Source: CAZPKH01 sp964587165 (GTDB taxonomy: Bacteria; Bacteroidota; Bacteroidia; Bacteroidales; Muribaculaceae). From it: 26,221 bases of DNA. Within the stretch, counting starts at the first letter, position 1. Each line of letters starts with the position of its first letter. The notes beneath the pieces are model-generated. The model made no database searches and was not told the DNA's origin. It saw nothing but the letters and a program-made list of their open reading frames with translations. This document shows, piece after piece, positions 9,728-17,963 of this stretch. The DNA lies in contig CAZPKH010000026.1 of NCBI GenBank assembly GCA_964587165.1, forward strand, positions 1-26,221, given 5' to 3'. Position numbers and translations under genes: made by a program.

Positions 9728-9730
9728 AAA
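9707..9730. promoter_or_regulatory. Perfect 8-bp inverted repeat in the tamB promoter
   Basis: TTTGTTGA (9707-9714) and TCAACAAA (9723-9730) form an exact inverted repeat around 8 bases. It covers the place where the upstream promoter element of tamB should lie, as an operator for a dimeric regulator would. It also directly abuts the terminator hairpin of the gene before it, so it could instead be a tail of that structure. No regulator can be named. Confidence 0.35.
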
Positions 9731-9758
9731 GAGGGTGCATCTTTGAAGACACACCCTC
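9731..9758 (-). terminator. Terminator of the five-gene envelope operon
   Basis: On the minus strand GAGGGTG (9758-9752) pairs with CACCCTC (9737-9731). The interior TCTT/AAGA segments can extend the stem across a TG/TG bulge. The hairpin begins 24 bases after the last gene of the operon and is followed by TTTGTTG. This has the form of a Rho-independent terminator with a short T tract. Confidence 0.6.
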
Positions 9759-9781
9759 GCTTGGTTCGATCTATCCCGGTC

Positions 9782-11245
9782 TCAGCGTTTTAGCAGGATA
9801 AGTTTAGCTGTGGAGTTGTCCATTCCGGTGGCTGTGCACCCTACCGGAGCGCCGTAGATGAAGGTAGGATCGCAGATGGTGAAACGCTTGCCGTCGACCA
9901 CCACATAATCGCCGGTTACCTCGGTGGGAAAATTCACAGCCGATGCCAGGTGTCCGGGATAATATACGAGCAGTACGTCAAGCCCTACGAGATCTCTCAC
10001 AAGACGCGAGAAAAGGATGGCGCGGTCCTCGCAGTCGGCATACGGATAGTAGATAGTTTCATCGGGGAAGAAAGCTCTGTCCTCGCCCCACACCGTATCG
10101 TCGTACTCGTATACGAACCCGGTCTGCACCCAGTTGAGTATGCGCGACACGGCCTCCAGCTTCGACTTTCCGGCTAAAGCTTCGCGAAACACGGGATAAA
10201 TCTTATCGCGTGCTTCGGCCGAGAGCGGAGTGTTGGCATACGTAGCCCAGCGTGTCATCAGATTGTTGGGAGACTGCGAGTTGGGGTAAAGGTTGAAGAA
10301 GTCTATCAGATTGGGGTTTGACACCACTTCGCAGTTCATCTCCGGGTAGAGCGACGATTCGCGACGGCGAGGCGAAGAGGTCTTGGAGGGGAGCTTGGGG
10401 AGCTGCGTCAGGTTGAGATTCATCTGCTGCTCCTTGGGGAACGATGCACTCGAGAGTGTGACGCCACCGCTCACTTTGCCATATGGGAAGTAGTTGCGCC
10501 CGTTGCGTGCCGGATAGTATGTGCCGTAGATTATATTGTCGGACGAGAACATCAGCACGAGCTTGCGCGAGGCGTCGCGGGCCAGACGCATATCGTAGCC
10601 GCTCTGGCAGTATAGCCACGCCGCCAGCAGGGTAGCTTCGTCGCTGTTGCCGCAGAATGTTTCGGCTATCTGATTGAGCATCTGCAGGTATGCCCAGTCG
10701 CAGAGGGCGTATTTGGAGCGGAGAGCGAGGCAGTCGCTCAGCGTGGCATCGAGCCCTGACGAGGATAGCTTGCGCCAGGCATCGGCCACATCGCTGTCGG
10801 AGGTGCCGCGTATGCGGTACTTCTGCCGATCGCCCAGGCGCACTTTCTCGTTCAGGCCGAGATAGTTGAAGTTGAGCCACTGATCCGACTCCTGAGGCTT
10901 GACCACCCGCGGGTTGACGGGCTCAGGCTGCGGGCGGGGTGCGGGCGGGGCTACGATCTCATCGTAGTCTATGGCGCGGTTGTCGCGCTCTTGCTCTCTG
11001 TACTCCTCAAAGATGGGCTGCGGTGGCCGGGGCTGCACGGGGCGTTTGCGGAACTCGGGCTTGACTTCTTCCCACGGAAGTGCAAGAAAATCAGCATACT
11101 CTTTGTTTATCTGATCGACAAACGAGGAGTACTCGTCCAGCGCGCTCTTGAGAAAGTCGTCGTAATCCGACGTCAGACCCGATTGAGCCATCGCCCGGGA
11201 GCCGAAGCAGGCCAGAAGCAGTATGAAAGGTGCTATTCTCTTCAT
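9782..11245 (-). CDS. Secreted transglutaminase-like protein
   Basis: This 487-residue protein begins with a signal peptide (MKRIAPFILLLACFGSRAMA, then Gln). A proline-rich region follows (about residues 68-118, with QPRPPQP and PPAPRPQPEP). A transglutaminase-like domain lies in the C-terminal third and its triad is complete: Cys405 in YADCEDRA, His432 in PGHLASA and Asp459 in CDPTF. The fold is shared by transglutaminases, bacterial cysteine proteases and peptidoglycan-related enzymes, so the reaction cannot be read from sequence; proteolysis or cross-linking in the periplasm or at the surface is plausible. The middle of the protein (about 125-300) matches nothing I recognise. It is the last gene of a five-gene operon and begins 6 bases after the barrel gene before it. 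It appears intact and is the only predicted enzyme in that operon. Confidence 0.8.
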   Translation of the reverse strand: MKRIAPFILLLACFGSRAMAQSGLTSDYDDFLKSALDEYSSFVDQINKEYADFLALPWEEVKPEFRKRPVQPRPPQPIFEEYREQERDNRAIDYDEIVAPPAPRPQPEPVNPRVVKPQESDQWLNFNYLGLNEKVRLGDRQKYRIRGTSDSDVADAWRKLSSSGLDATLSDCLALRSKYALCDWAYLQMLNQIAETFCGNSDEATLLAAWLYCQSGYDMRLARDASRKLVLMFSSDNIIYGTYYPARNGRNYFPYGKVSGGVTLSSASFPKEQQMNLNLTQLPKLPSKTSSPRRRESSLYPEMNCEVVSNPNLIDFFNLYPNSQSPNNLMTRWATYANTPLSAEARDKIYPVFREALAGKSKLEAVSRILNWVQTGFVYEYDDTVWGEDRAFFPDETIYYPYADCEDRAILFSRLVRDLVGLDVLLVYYPGHLASAVNFPTEVTGDYVVVDGKRFTICDPTFIYGAPVGCTATGMDNSTAKLILLKR

Positions 11246-11251
11246 ATGCGT

Positions 11252-13087
11252 TTAGAAGGCTATGGCCAGACCGATGGAGCGTTTGTTCATCACCGATTTG
11301 GGTTTCTCGCCGAAGTCGGGGTAGCACCCTAAATCGTTCATACCGTAGGATAGCGAGCCATGTATCGATATCGGGCCGAAGCGTGCGAAGAGTCCGAAAT
11401 CCCAATTCCAGCTGAGGCGCTTAGGCCATGGTGCATTGCCCCAGAAGTCGTCAAAGAATTTATCTTCGCCGTACGATTCAGTATCGTCGCTGAATAAGCT
11501 GTCGATATCGTAATATGTGCCGTAGATAGCGTAGTTGATGCTGGGCCCGGTGTGGAACCCGACAGCGATCTTATTGCTGAACGCAAACTGATACATCACA
11601 TGGAGCGGTATGCTGAGATCCCACTCGAAATATTTGTCGTAGTCGCCCACCGGCTCGGAGCCTGAGGAGAAGTAGATCTCCATCGACAGGCCGGTGTAGA
11701 GACCCAAGCCGAATTTGAAGGCGGGCTTGAAGTGGAAACCTGTGCTGAACCCTTTGAGCCAGCATCCGAAGCCGTCGTCCCACACACCGTTTGTGCTGAT
11801 GGTCTGCTCTTCGCCTGTCTCAACTTCGGTAGACACCTTGATCTGCTTTACCACGAAGTCGAAATCCCAGCCCCACTTGTCGTTGTCGTAATCCACAAGT
11901 TGTGCTTTGCGGCGACCTCCGATTTTCACCTTATAGTCGGTGTCCATGCCCGGCTTGAAGCGTATGCTCTTGCGCGCCTTGCTGCCGCCGTACCAGAGTG
12001 TGAAGTTGTACTCCGTGCCGTCGGTAGGGAGAGTATACTTGTGCACGGCTTTTGCTCCGCCTCTACCCGCTTCAGATACACTCTTGTCGCTGTATATGGT
12101 TGTCTCGACGAGCTGCCCGTTGTACATGCCGACGATCTCGATCGTCTTCATGGCCTGGGGCGAGAGGTATATCATATCGTCGGAGTCGTCGCTCACGGTG
12201 ATACTTTTTTCAGCTGTGAGGTCGCCCAGTTTGGCTGCCACGGTGTACGAACCGTAGGGGAGCTCGACTTCGGTGCCCGAGCCTGAACCGACGGCGCGGT
12301 CGTCGACATAGAAGGTCACGTTATTATTGTTGGGCGACAGCAGCGATACTTTCTTACGGCTGCGCAGATCGAGCTTGGCCGTATTGTCGGAGTTGAAGTT
12401 GGTGTTGAAATTGTCGACCATCACGTCGACGGCATAGGCGCGGCCGTTGTTTCGCACAACGATCTCATACTGTCCGTTGGGCACATTCTCGAATGTGGCG
12501 GGCACCGCGCGTGCGTCCCACTGCTCGGATTGATCGGCTTTTGCATCCTGGTCGGCTCTGCTGAGAGACACTGTGACGGATGTGCCGGGGTTGGTACGCG
12601 GCGATACGATGACGGTGTGCAGCTGCTGCATCTCCACATCGATGCTGTAGACGGTGTGGTCGGCAAGTTTTTCGGGAATGACGAATGTCGCTTCATTATA
12701 CTTGCCGGAGCTGCTTCGCAGAGTGATCTCGGTGGTGTTGAGCGGCACAAACACGTCAGTCGAGACACCTGTCGGATTTGTCACCACCTTGACGGGAGTA
12801 TCGGGCGATGTCATAACGACCATCTTTGCCACCTCGTCGGCAGGGAATCCTTTATAGTGTATCTGTATCAGAGCTTCTTTGACAGGTTTCCCTTTGGCGT
12901 CAACGGGCCAGTCGACATGCATAGCCGCCACGTTGATCTGATTGAGGCTACCGCTCTCGTTTACAATCTTGCCGCGCACGTCGGTGGTTGATACTATCTC
13001 CCAGGTGCGGGGCTTGAAGTCGATCTGAGCCTGCGCGCCGAAGATGCCGGCGGCAAGCATTATGAGGTATATGATGAATCTTTTCAT
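11252..13087 (-). CDS. Exported protein with PEGA-like repeats and a C-terminal outer-membrane barrel (paralogue B)
   Basis: This 611-residue protein has a signal peptide ending AQA before Gln21. Beta-rich modules follow, including two PEGA-like segments (about residues 158-225 and 245-300; the second reads VTFYVDDRAVG ... LPYGSYTVA). The C-terminal region (about 438-611) alternates hydrophobic and polar residues in barrel style and ends in Phe. It is a clear relative of the next gene upstream: both share the pattern W(L/M)(K/N)G then F.P.F..G.G..TGL, a (V/I)P(L/V)H segment and a (F/L)GPI.I segment near the end. PEGA modules are often surface or periplasmic binding domains. I infer an outer-membrane protein with a long periplasmic part. 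Its function is unknown. It sits 12 bases after its paralogue. Confidence 0.75.
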   Translation of the reverse strand: MKRFIIYLIMLAAGIFGAQAQIDFKPRTWEIVSTTDVRGKIVNESGSLNQINVAAMHVDWPVDAKGKPVKEALIQIHYKGFPADEVAKMVVMTSPDTPVKVVTNPTGVSTDVFVPLNTTEITLRSSSGKYNEATFVIPEKLADHTVYSIDVEMQQLHTVIVSPRTNPGTSVTVSLSRADQDAKADQSEQWDARAVPATFENVPNGQYEIVVRNNGRAYAVDVMVDNFNTNFNSDNTAKLDLRSRKKVSLLSPNNNNVTFYVDDRAVGSGSGTEVELPYGSYTVAAKLGDLTAEKSITVSDDSDDMIYLSPQAMKTIEIVGMYNGQLVETTIYSDKSVSEAGRGGAKAVHKYTLPTDGTEYNFTLWYGGSKARKSIRFKPGMDTDYKVKIGGRRKAQLVDYDNDKWGWDFDFVVKQIKVSTEVETGEEQTISTNGVWDDGFGCWLKGFSTGFHFKPAFKFGLGLYTGLSMEIYFSSGSEPVGDYDKYFEWDLSIPLHVMYQFAFSNKIAVGFHTGPSINYAIYGTYYDIDSLFSDDTESYGEDKFFDDFWGNAPWPKRLSWNWDFGLFARFGPISIHGSLSYGMNDLGCYPDFGEKPKSVMNKRSIGLAIAF

Positions 13088-13099
13088 TGGAATTTAAAA

Positions 13100-14911
13100 T
13101 TAGTGTCCGCTGAACACATACGACAGAGTGAAAGCCTGGCGGAAGGCTTTGGTGGTGAACTTTTCTCCATCAAGCTCGAAAGTATGCTTTTTCAAGGGCA
13201 TCGACAGCTCCGCCCCTATCACGATGGGGCCTAAGCGCATCTGGAGTGCCACATCCCACGACATGCCGAAGCGGTCGGGAAACTCGACGCACACTTCCTG
13301 CTTGTCTTTGAGCATATTGTATAGCATCTCATAGTCGTTTCCCTCGTACTCGAAGTGATAGCCGGAGAGCTTTCGCGACAGGCAATAGTCAAAGCTGACA
13401 CCGCCATGCACGGCGAGCGCTACCTTGCGGCTGAAAGGTGCTTCCCAGAACAGGTGTACCGGCAGCACGAGGTTGTGCTCCTGGAATTTCGAATACCACG
13501 AGGTGTAGTGATCCTCCAAGTCGTAGGTATCGGTCTTGCGCACGTAGCACTCCCAGTACAGGCCGGTATGTATTCCGAAGCCTTTCCAGAAAGTGGGGTC
13601 GAAAGATGCACCGACGCGCAGGCCGTTCATCCAGGCGCCGTCGCCGCCCTCCTCATCATCAAATACCAGGGGGCCGCGGTATAGCTCCTCGCCTTCGCGC
13701 GACTCTACGGTGTATCTTTTGCGGACCCAACCCACGGCAAACCCTATCGGGGCTGCGTCATACTCGCGATCCCAGGGCCACAGGAACTGGCGCCGGCGCT
13801 TGATGTTGAGCACCACATCGGGATTCATGTGCTCCGACACCGACACGATCTGCGACCCTTCACGACCCTGATATGTGCCTTTAAAGGAGTATTTCTCACC
13901 TACCGGCAGATTGAACCGGAAGCTCATCTGGTCGCCCCCTTTGTGGTCGGCTGTATACTCATAGCTACTTTTACCATTCACATAGAGTGTGAACGGCTCA
14001 CGGCGACCGTCGACCACGGCCGATACGGTGAACTCCTTGTTGCGGCACGGTGTGAACCGCTCGGTAGCAGCTCGCTGCTTCAGGACGACTTTGACGGTAC
14101 GCTCATCGGAGGAGGCGGGATCGTTGTTATCCACCACCTTTATAGTATGGCCGCCGGCAGGGAGCTTGGCGATATACGGAGTGGACTGCGCCACCTTCTT
14201 GCCGTTGATGTATACCGACGAGTTCGACTTGGAGCTCTCGATAGTGACCGAGTGGAGGGTGCGCATGTCGAGAGCGGGGACGCTGACGGGGTTGAACTCG
14301 GTGAGCTGCTCGGTCACATCAATGACGTGATCTATAACCAGAGCGCCGGGCATCAGGAATGAGAGCTTGTGGGGTCCGAGCGACACATTATTAAATATAG
14401 CCGGCGTAGCTTGCTTCCGGTTATCGTCAAGAATTACTGTGACCGACTCAACATCGAGCTGCGGCTCTACGCTGATGCGCACCTTCTTGTCGAGGAGCGC
14501 TTCGAGGCTGTAGACAGTCTTGTCGGTGAGCTTGGGCAATGTGGCCTGCACGGAGTTGTAGCCCGTGGACGACGGCGGCGTTATGGAGAGCACAGTGGTC
14601 TTGACCGGAAGAAAGACAAGTGTCCGCACCGAGCCGTCGGGAAGCTTGACGGTCTGAATTTTGTTCGGTATCACGTCGCCGGCCGAGATCTGCATCTGCT
14701 CGGCCACGGAGGCGTTGAGGCCTGAATACTCGACGACTACGAGAGCCTGCTTGTCCACATCGTTGCCGTCGGCATCGATCTCGGGCCATGTATAGTCGAT
14801 GCCGAATACGGCTCCGGGATTCACTCTGGCCTGAGGATACACCAGCTTCAACTGTGCCGAGGCTGCGAAGGCGACCCAGATCAGAGCTGCCAAAAAGAAG
14901 ATTTTTTTCAT
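13100..14911 (-). CDS. Exported protein with PEGA-like repeats and a C-terminal outer-membrane barrel (paralogue A)
   Basis: This 603-residue protein has a signal peptide ending ASA before Gln20. The PEGA-like segments are at about 147-200 and 220-260, the second reading SVYINGKKVAQSTPY ... LPAGGHTIKV. A barrel-like region covers about 425-601. The protein matches its downstream neighbour along its whole length in domain order and at many short blocks, for example VYS(L/I) near residue 133, LD(M/L)R near 214, and the HTGLYWE/YTGLSME pair in the barrel. The two are therefore an old tandem duplication that has diverged a good deal. The C-terminus is SYVFSGH, so the terminal aromatic residue is three residues from the end, unlike the paralogue. 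Function unknown; the envelope location is inferred. Confidence 0.75.
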   Translation of the reverse strand: MKKIFFLAALIWVAFAASAQLKLVYPQARVNPGAVFGIDYTWPEIDADGNDVDKQALVVVEYSGLNASVAEQMQISAGDVIPNKIQTVKLPDGSVRTLVFLPVKTTVLSITPPSSTGYNSVQATLPKLTDKTVYSLEALLDKKVRISVEPQLDVESVTVILDDNRKQATPAIFNNVSLGPHKLSFLMPGALVIDHVIDVTEQLTEFNPVSVPALDMRTLHSVTIESSKSNSSVYINGKKVAQSTPYIAKLPAGGHTIKVVDNNDPASSDERTVKVVLKQRAATERFTPCRNKEFTVSAVVDGRREPFTLYVNGKSSYEYTADHKGGDQMSFRFNLPVGEKYSFKGTYQGREGSQIVSVSEHMNPDVVLNIKRRRQFLWPWDREYDAAPIGFAVGWVRKRYTVESREGEELYRGPLVFDDEEGGDGAWMNGLRVGASFDPTFWKGFGIHTGLYWECYVRKTDTYDLEDHYTSWYSKFQEHNLVLPVHLFWEAPFSRKVALAVHGGVSFDYCLSRKLSGYHFEYEGNDYEMLYNMLKDKQEVCVEFPDRFGMSWDVALQMRLGPIVIGAELSMPLKKHTFELDGEKFTTKAFRQAFTLSYVFSGH

Positions 14912-14973
14912 AGTTCTATTGCAATCAAAATGGAATGGTGGTGGTTAACTATTCCCGGGGGTGTGTCGACATT

Positions 14974-16917
14974 TCACTCCGAAGCAGATTTCTGGAAGAT
15001 ATATTGCTTCTTGAGATAGTCGAGGTCCATCGGGTTGGGTGTCCATGTGCGCACATATATCTGCGCACCGTCGGGCTTTATACCGATCAGCAGCGACAGG
15101 TACCCTTTGTCGTTGTACGACGATGAGTTGTAGTCCTGTTTCAGACGGATCCAGTATGCCTCGTTCATATCCGGGAGTGTGGCGGCGCGCGATATCACGG
15201 CGTCGTGATACACAAGGTAGATATAAGCGTTGCGGCGGAAACGGTCGGCCAGATGATCCATGTAGGCGTCTTTGGTGAAATCGGTATATATCACGCCGTC
15301 GACGTTATGCGAGCCGAGATTCATGTCTGTTTCGAGCATGAATTTGCCTTTCTTTGAGGCCGGTTTCTTAGAGTTGACCTTACCGGTCACGATAATGGCA
15401 TTGCCGTTGAACACCTTATCGAGATAATCGAGATCTTTTGTGGTATAAGCCGTCTGATAGTCCTCCATGAATTTGAGCATGGCGTAGCGCGATTCGAGCT
15501 CCCAGAGGGCGTCGCGGAAAATGTCGTTTTCGGCATTTTCGGTGAGGGCGTAGCCGATGCTCGACACTTTCCCGGTCTGAGGGTTGAAGCGCAGCACGAT
15601 GTTTTCGTTGCGCGAATGTTTGCCGTTGGCCACCGACACGGGGATACGGCCTCCGCGGATATATTGCGCTGATCTTTCGAGCTTGTAGTCGGGAGTCTTG
15701 CTCACGCTGATACGTCCGGTATTGGTCATCATCTGGAATTTTTCGAGCGCGTCGGGCTCGAAAACTGCGTAAACCGACTCATAGTCGCCCGAACGTAGGG
15801 CAGCCTCTATATCTTTCATGGTCCTGATATACGGGGCTCCATCGGCGGTGTTGTCGAGAAATGTGCGCTCTACCTCTTTGCGGAGCTTCTTGACCTGCGG
15901 TGGTATGCCGGCCGACTCTTCGGCTACGGCGTAATCTATCATTGCGCCGTTATTTTTTTTGTCGGCAGCCACCTGGTCCATCTTTTTGTTTACCTTCACT
16001 CCGATTTTCTTGGTGTTGATCGAGCTGTAGTCGGTAGGCTTCATCTGGGCATATGCCTTGATGAGATCCTCCTCCAGATCGTCGTCGCCGCTGTAAGCGT
16101 AGAGTATGCGCGCCGTCACATCTTTGCGCCCGGCCAGATCGGGATATTTGAGGGCGGCCTCGCCGTTTTTCACAGCCACAACGCGGTTTTCGGTATTATT
16201 GAAGTAGCTTATGTCGAGGCTCGACACCGGGCGGTCGGCGTAGGTGACATACAGATTGACCGTATAGTGGTTGACATCGCGGTCGTCGTACCCTACCTCT
16301 TCGGTGGCAAGAGTAATATCAATGTTCTTCAAGATACTTTTTATCTTGTCGTCGAGCCACGACTGCACCTGGCGATTGTCGGTGAGCGCGTTGCGGTCGT
16401 TTATCTTGTTGTACTTGGCCAGATGAAGCGCCCAGTTGAGATATTTCAGCGTCTCGGCTATATTGAGCTTGCTCTCCTGAAGCTGAGCCTCCTCGATCAG
16501 GCTGAATATGCGCTCGCGCACACGCTCGGCGGCGGCAGCCATCTCTTTGCGATACTCAGCTTTGCTTATATAAACAAAAGCTACATGACGGCGCTCACCG
16601 TCTTTTTCGATCACATACTCGATCTTGCCGATATTGTTGAGAGCGGCAGCTGCTTTGACCACCATTTGACTATCGTAGCGGTCGTTCTGCTCCACTATAT
16701 CCACGGTGATGAGCGAGTGTATCGAGCGGGCAAGCTCCTCCAGTGCGCTGTCCATAGCCTTTCGGGAGGTATATTCCGGCGACGACTGAGCGTAGTAATA
16801 AGCATCTGCGCGGCTTTGGATTTCTTCAATCTTGGAAATCTGCTCGGGGCTCTGGGCGTGTACCGCACCGAAATATCCGATCATTGCCACACATGCAAGA
16901 AGTAAAAAACGTTTCAT
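14974..16917 (-). CDS. Exported LPP20-like protein with a C-terminal NTF2-like region
   Basis: This 647-residue protein has a signal peptide ending VHA before an Ala-Gln boundary (MKRFLLLACVAMIGYFGAVHA, or cleavage one residue later before Gln22). Residues about 35-122 resemble the LPP20 family: a run of A-D-A-Y-Y-Y, a helix of alternating Ala and charged residues, then a strand with HVAFVYISK. A helical segment follows (about 125-200), then a beta-rich middle. The stretch near 365-400 and the one from about 472 (FMEDYQTAYTTKDLDYLDKVF) look like NTF2-fold modules. It lacks a lipobox Cys, so it should be soluble in the periplasm or secreted. Second gene of the operon, 82 bases after the first. 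The domain calls are by eye; the role is unknown. Confidence 0.7.
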   Translation of the reverse strand: MKRFLLLACVAMIGYFGAVHAQSPEQISKIEEIQSRADAYYYAQSSPEYTSRKAMDSALEELARSIHSLITVDIVEQNDRYDSQMVVKAAAALNNIGKIEYVIEKDGERRHVAFVYISKAEYRKEMAAAAERVRERIFSLIEEAQLQESKLNIAETLKYLNWALHLAKYNKINDRNALTDNRQVQSWLDDKIKSILKNIDITLATEEVGYDDRDVNHYTVNLYVTYADRPVSSLDISYFNNTENRVVAVKNGEAALKYPDLAGRKDVTARILYAYSGDDDLEEDLIKAYAQMKPTDYSSINTKKIGVKVNKKMDQVAADKKNNGAMIDYAVAEESAGIPPQVKKLRKEVERTFLDNTADGAPYIRTMKDIEAALRSGDYESVYAVFEPDALEKFQMMTNTGRISVSKTPDYKLERSAQYIRGGRIPVSVANGKHSRNENIVLRFNPQTGKVSSIGYALTENAENDIFRDALWELESRYAMLKFMEDYQTAYTTKDLDYLDKVFNGNAIIVTGKVNSKKPASKKGKFMLETDMNLGSHNVDGVIYTDFTKDAYMDHLADRFRRNAYIYLVYHDAVISRAATLPDMNEAYWIRLKQDYNSSSYNDKGYLSLLIGIKPDGAQIYVRTWTPNPMDLDYLKKQYIFQKSASE

Positions 16918-16939
16918 TTACTTATATGAATATCACAAA

Positions 16940-16972
16940 CATAATCCGAAGCCATATAGACATCGGATTATG
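16940..16972. repeat. Perfect 10-bp inverted repeat between operon genes 1 and 2
   Basis: CATAATCCGA (16940-16949) and TCGGATTATG (16963-16972) pair exactly around a 13-base loop, inside the 82-base gap between two co-directional genes. On the minus strand the hairpin runs into TTTGTGAT, and TATGTTTG there also fits a -7 box. It could be a weak terminator that lets some transcripts through, an RNA processing site or an internal promoter element. The repeat is seen; the role is inferred. Confidence 0.55.
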
Positions 16973-16999
16973 CAGATGATTAAAAACTAAAAGGGAAGA

Positions 17000-17617
17000 T
17001 CACTCGCCGAGCATCTCTTTTACCATCTTTGCAAAGTCGGCATTATTCTGTACGCTTTGCTTGAAGGCTGCGCTTGATGCCACATTAGGTATCGAATAGT
17101 AGCATTTGACGGTATATTTTCCGTTAGCCTCCTTACGATATACGGTGAAATATTTCTTGACATCGCCGTTGAGCTCGCGGGCCACTTTGCGCACATAGGT
17201 ATCTACCTGAGTGTCCTGATACATTCCGCCGGCATCGCCTGTCATAGAGGTGATCTCGCCCTTGATGGCTGTCTGAATCTCGCGGATCAGGTCGTTCTCG
17301 GCAGCCGAGCGGGCTTTCGACTCTCCGCGGGTTATACTTTCGGCATCGGTGATGATCGGGGTGGACTCGCGATACTTATCGTTGCTGAACTCTGTAGCTA
17401 AGAGAAAACGCTCAGCTGCTATCTCAAGAGGTGCAGCTCCGGCATATGTCCATTTTTCTTTTTTGAGCTGCTTTGCAAGCTGTTTGCCCTGCTTCTGGGC
17501 ATCTTTTTTATTCTGTTTGATCTCTTTCTCGGTCTGAGCGTAGACAGAGGGTGTGATAGCGGGTGTGACCAACACGCTTGCCATGACAAGCATCACGATT
17601 TTGATGAGGTTTTTCAT
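17000..17617 (-). CDS. Small exported LPP20-like protein, first gene of the envelope operon
   Basis: This 205-residue protein has a signal peptide ending SVYA before Gln28. A short, highly charged Lys/Gln-rich helix covers about 29-55. The body (about 63-190) resembles LPP20/FlgT-N-like proteins, with a helix containing GESKARSAAENDLIREIQTA, then strands around YTVKCYYSIP. No lipobox Cys is present. It leads an operon of exported proteins, about 67 bases downstream of a predicted transcription start. The next gene carries the same type of domain, so the two may act together. Function unknown. Confidence 0.72.
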   Translation of the reverse strand: MKNLIKIVMLVMASVLVTPAITPSVYAQTEKEIKQNKKDAQKQGKQLAKQLKKEKWTYAGAAPLEIAAERFLLATEFSNDKYRESTPIITDAESITRGESKARSAAENDLIREIQTAIKGEITSMTGDAGGMYQDTQVDTYVRKVARELNGDVKKYFTVYRKEANGKYTVKCYYSIPNVASSAAFKQSVQNNADFAKMVKEMLGE

Positions 17618-17691
17618 ACGATTTATGATGAATTATTGTTTAGGTGATAAATGATTCAGGGTTCAACGATTTGCGCAAAACGCAATCACCG

Positions 17692-17721
17692 CAAATTTAG
17701 GCATTTTTCTTCTACTTCAAA
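17692..17721 (-). promoter_or_regulatory. Promoter of the five-gene envelope operon
   Basis: On the minus strand TTTG (17721-17718) is followed after 18 bases by TAAATTTG (17699-17692). This is a very good fit to the Bacteroidetes housekeeping promoter (TTTG, about 19 bases, TAnnTTTG). An A/T-rich tract (17724-17737) lies just upstream. Transcription should start near 17685. Confidence 0.7.
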
Positions 17722-17744
17722 CGTTTTTTAACAAAAATCTCGTC

Positions 17745-17945
17745 GCTCATGATGCCGCACACCCTCAAAACCGCCCCGCCAGAGCCCGTCTGAAGCCAAA
17801 AACCGTGCAAATTCGGAGCGCGGGTGCTTCAGCTCCTGCCGTTGCCGGCAGGCGTGAGTGGCACCGTCGGGCCCTGAAGGACCCGACCTCCGAGTTCGAG
17901 AGCGCATTCTTTGAGGGGGAAAGATCAGACTCGAAGGAGGCTGTG
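17745..17945. other. GC-rich, hairpin-dense non-coding block
   Basis: The 346 bases between the envelope operon and higA hold no convincing gene. Several frames are open by chance on both strands, but none looks like a protein. Instead there are clustered inverted repeats: GGAGC/GCTCC (17815-17819 and 17832-17836), CCTGCC/GGCAGG (17835-17840 and 17847-17852) inside an outer GGTGC/GCACC pair (17823-17827 and 17861-17865), and GTCGGG/CCCGAC (17866-17871 and 17882-17887) with an inner CCT/AGG. CAGACTC occurs twice, at 17926 and 17952. The block could be a dispersed intergenic repeat, a structured RNA or the scar of an insertion. Which one cannot be decided from one copy. Confidence 0.45.
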
Positions 17946-17963
17946 TCAAAACAGACTCTTATA

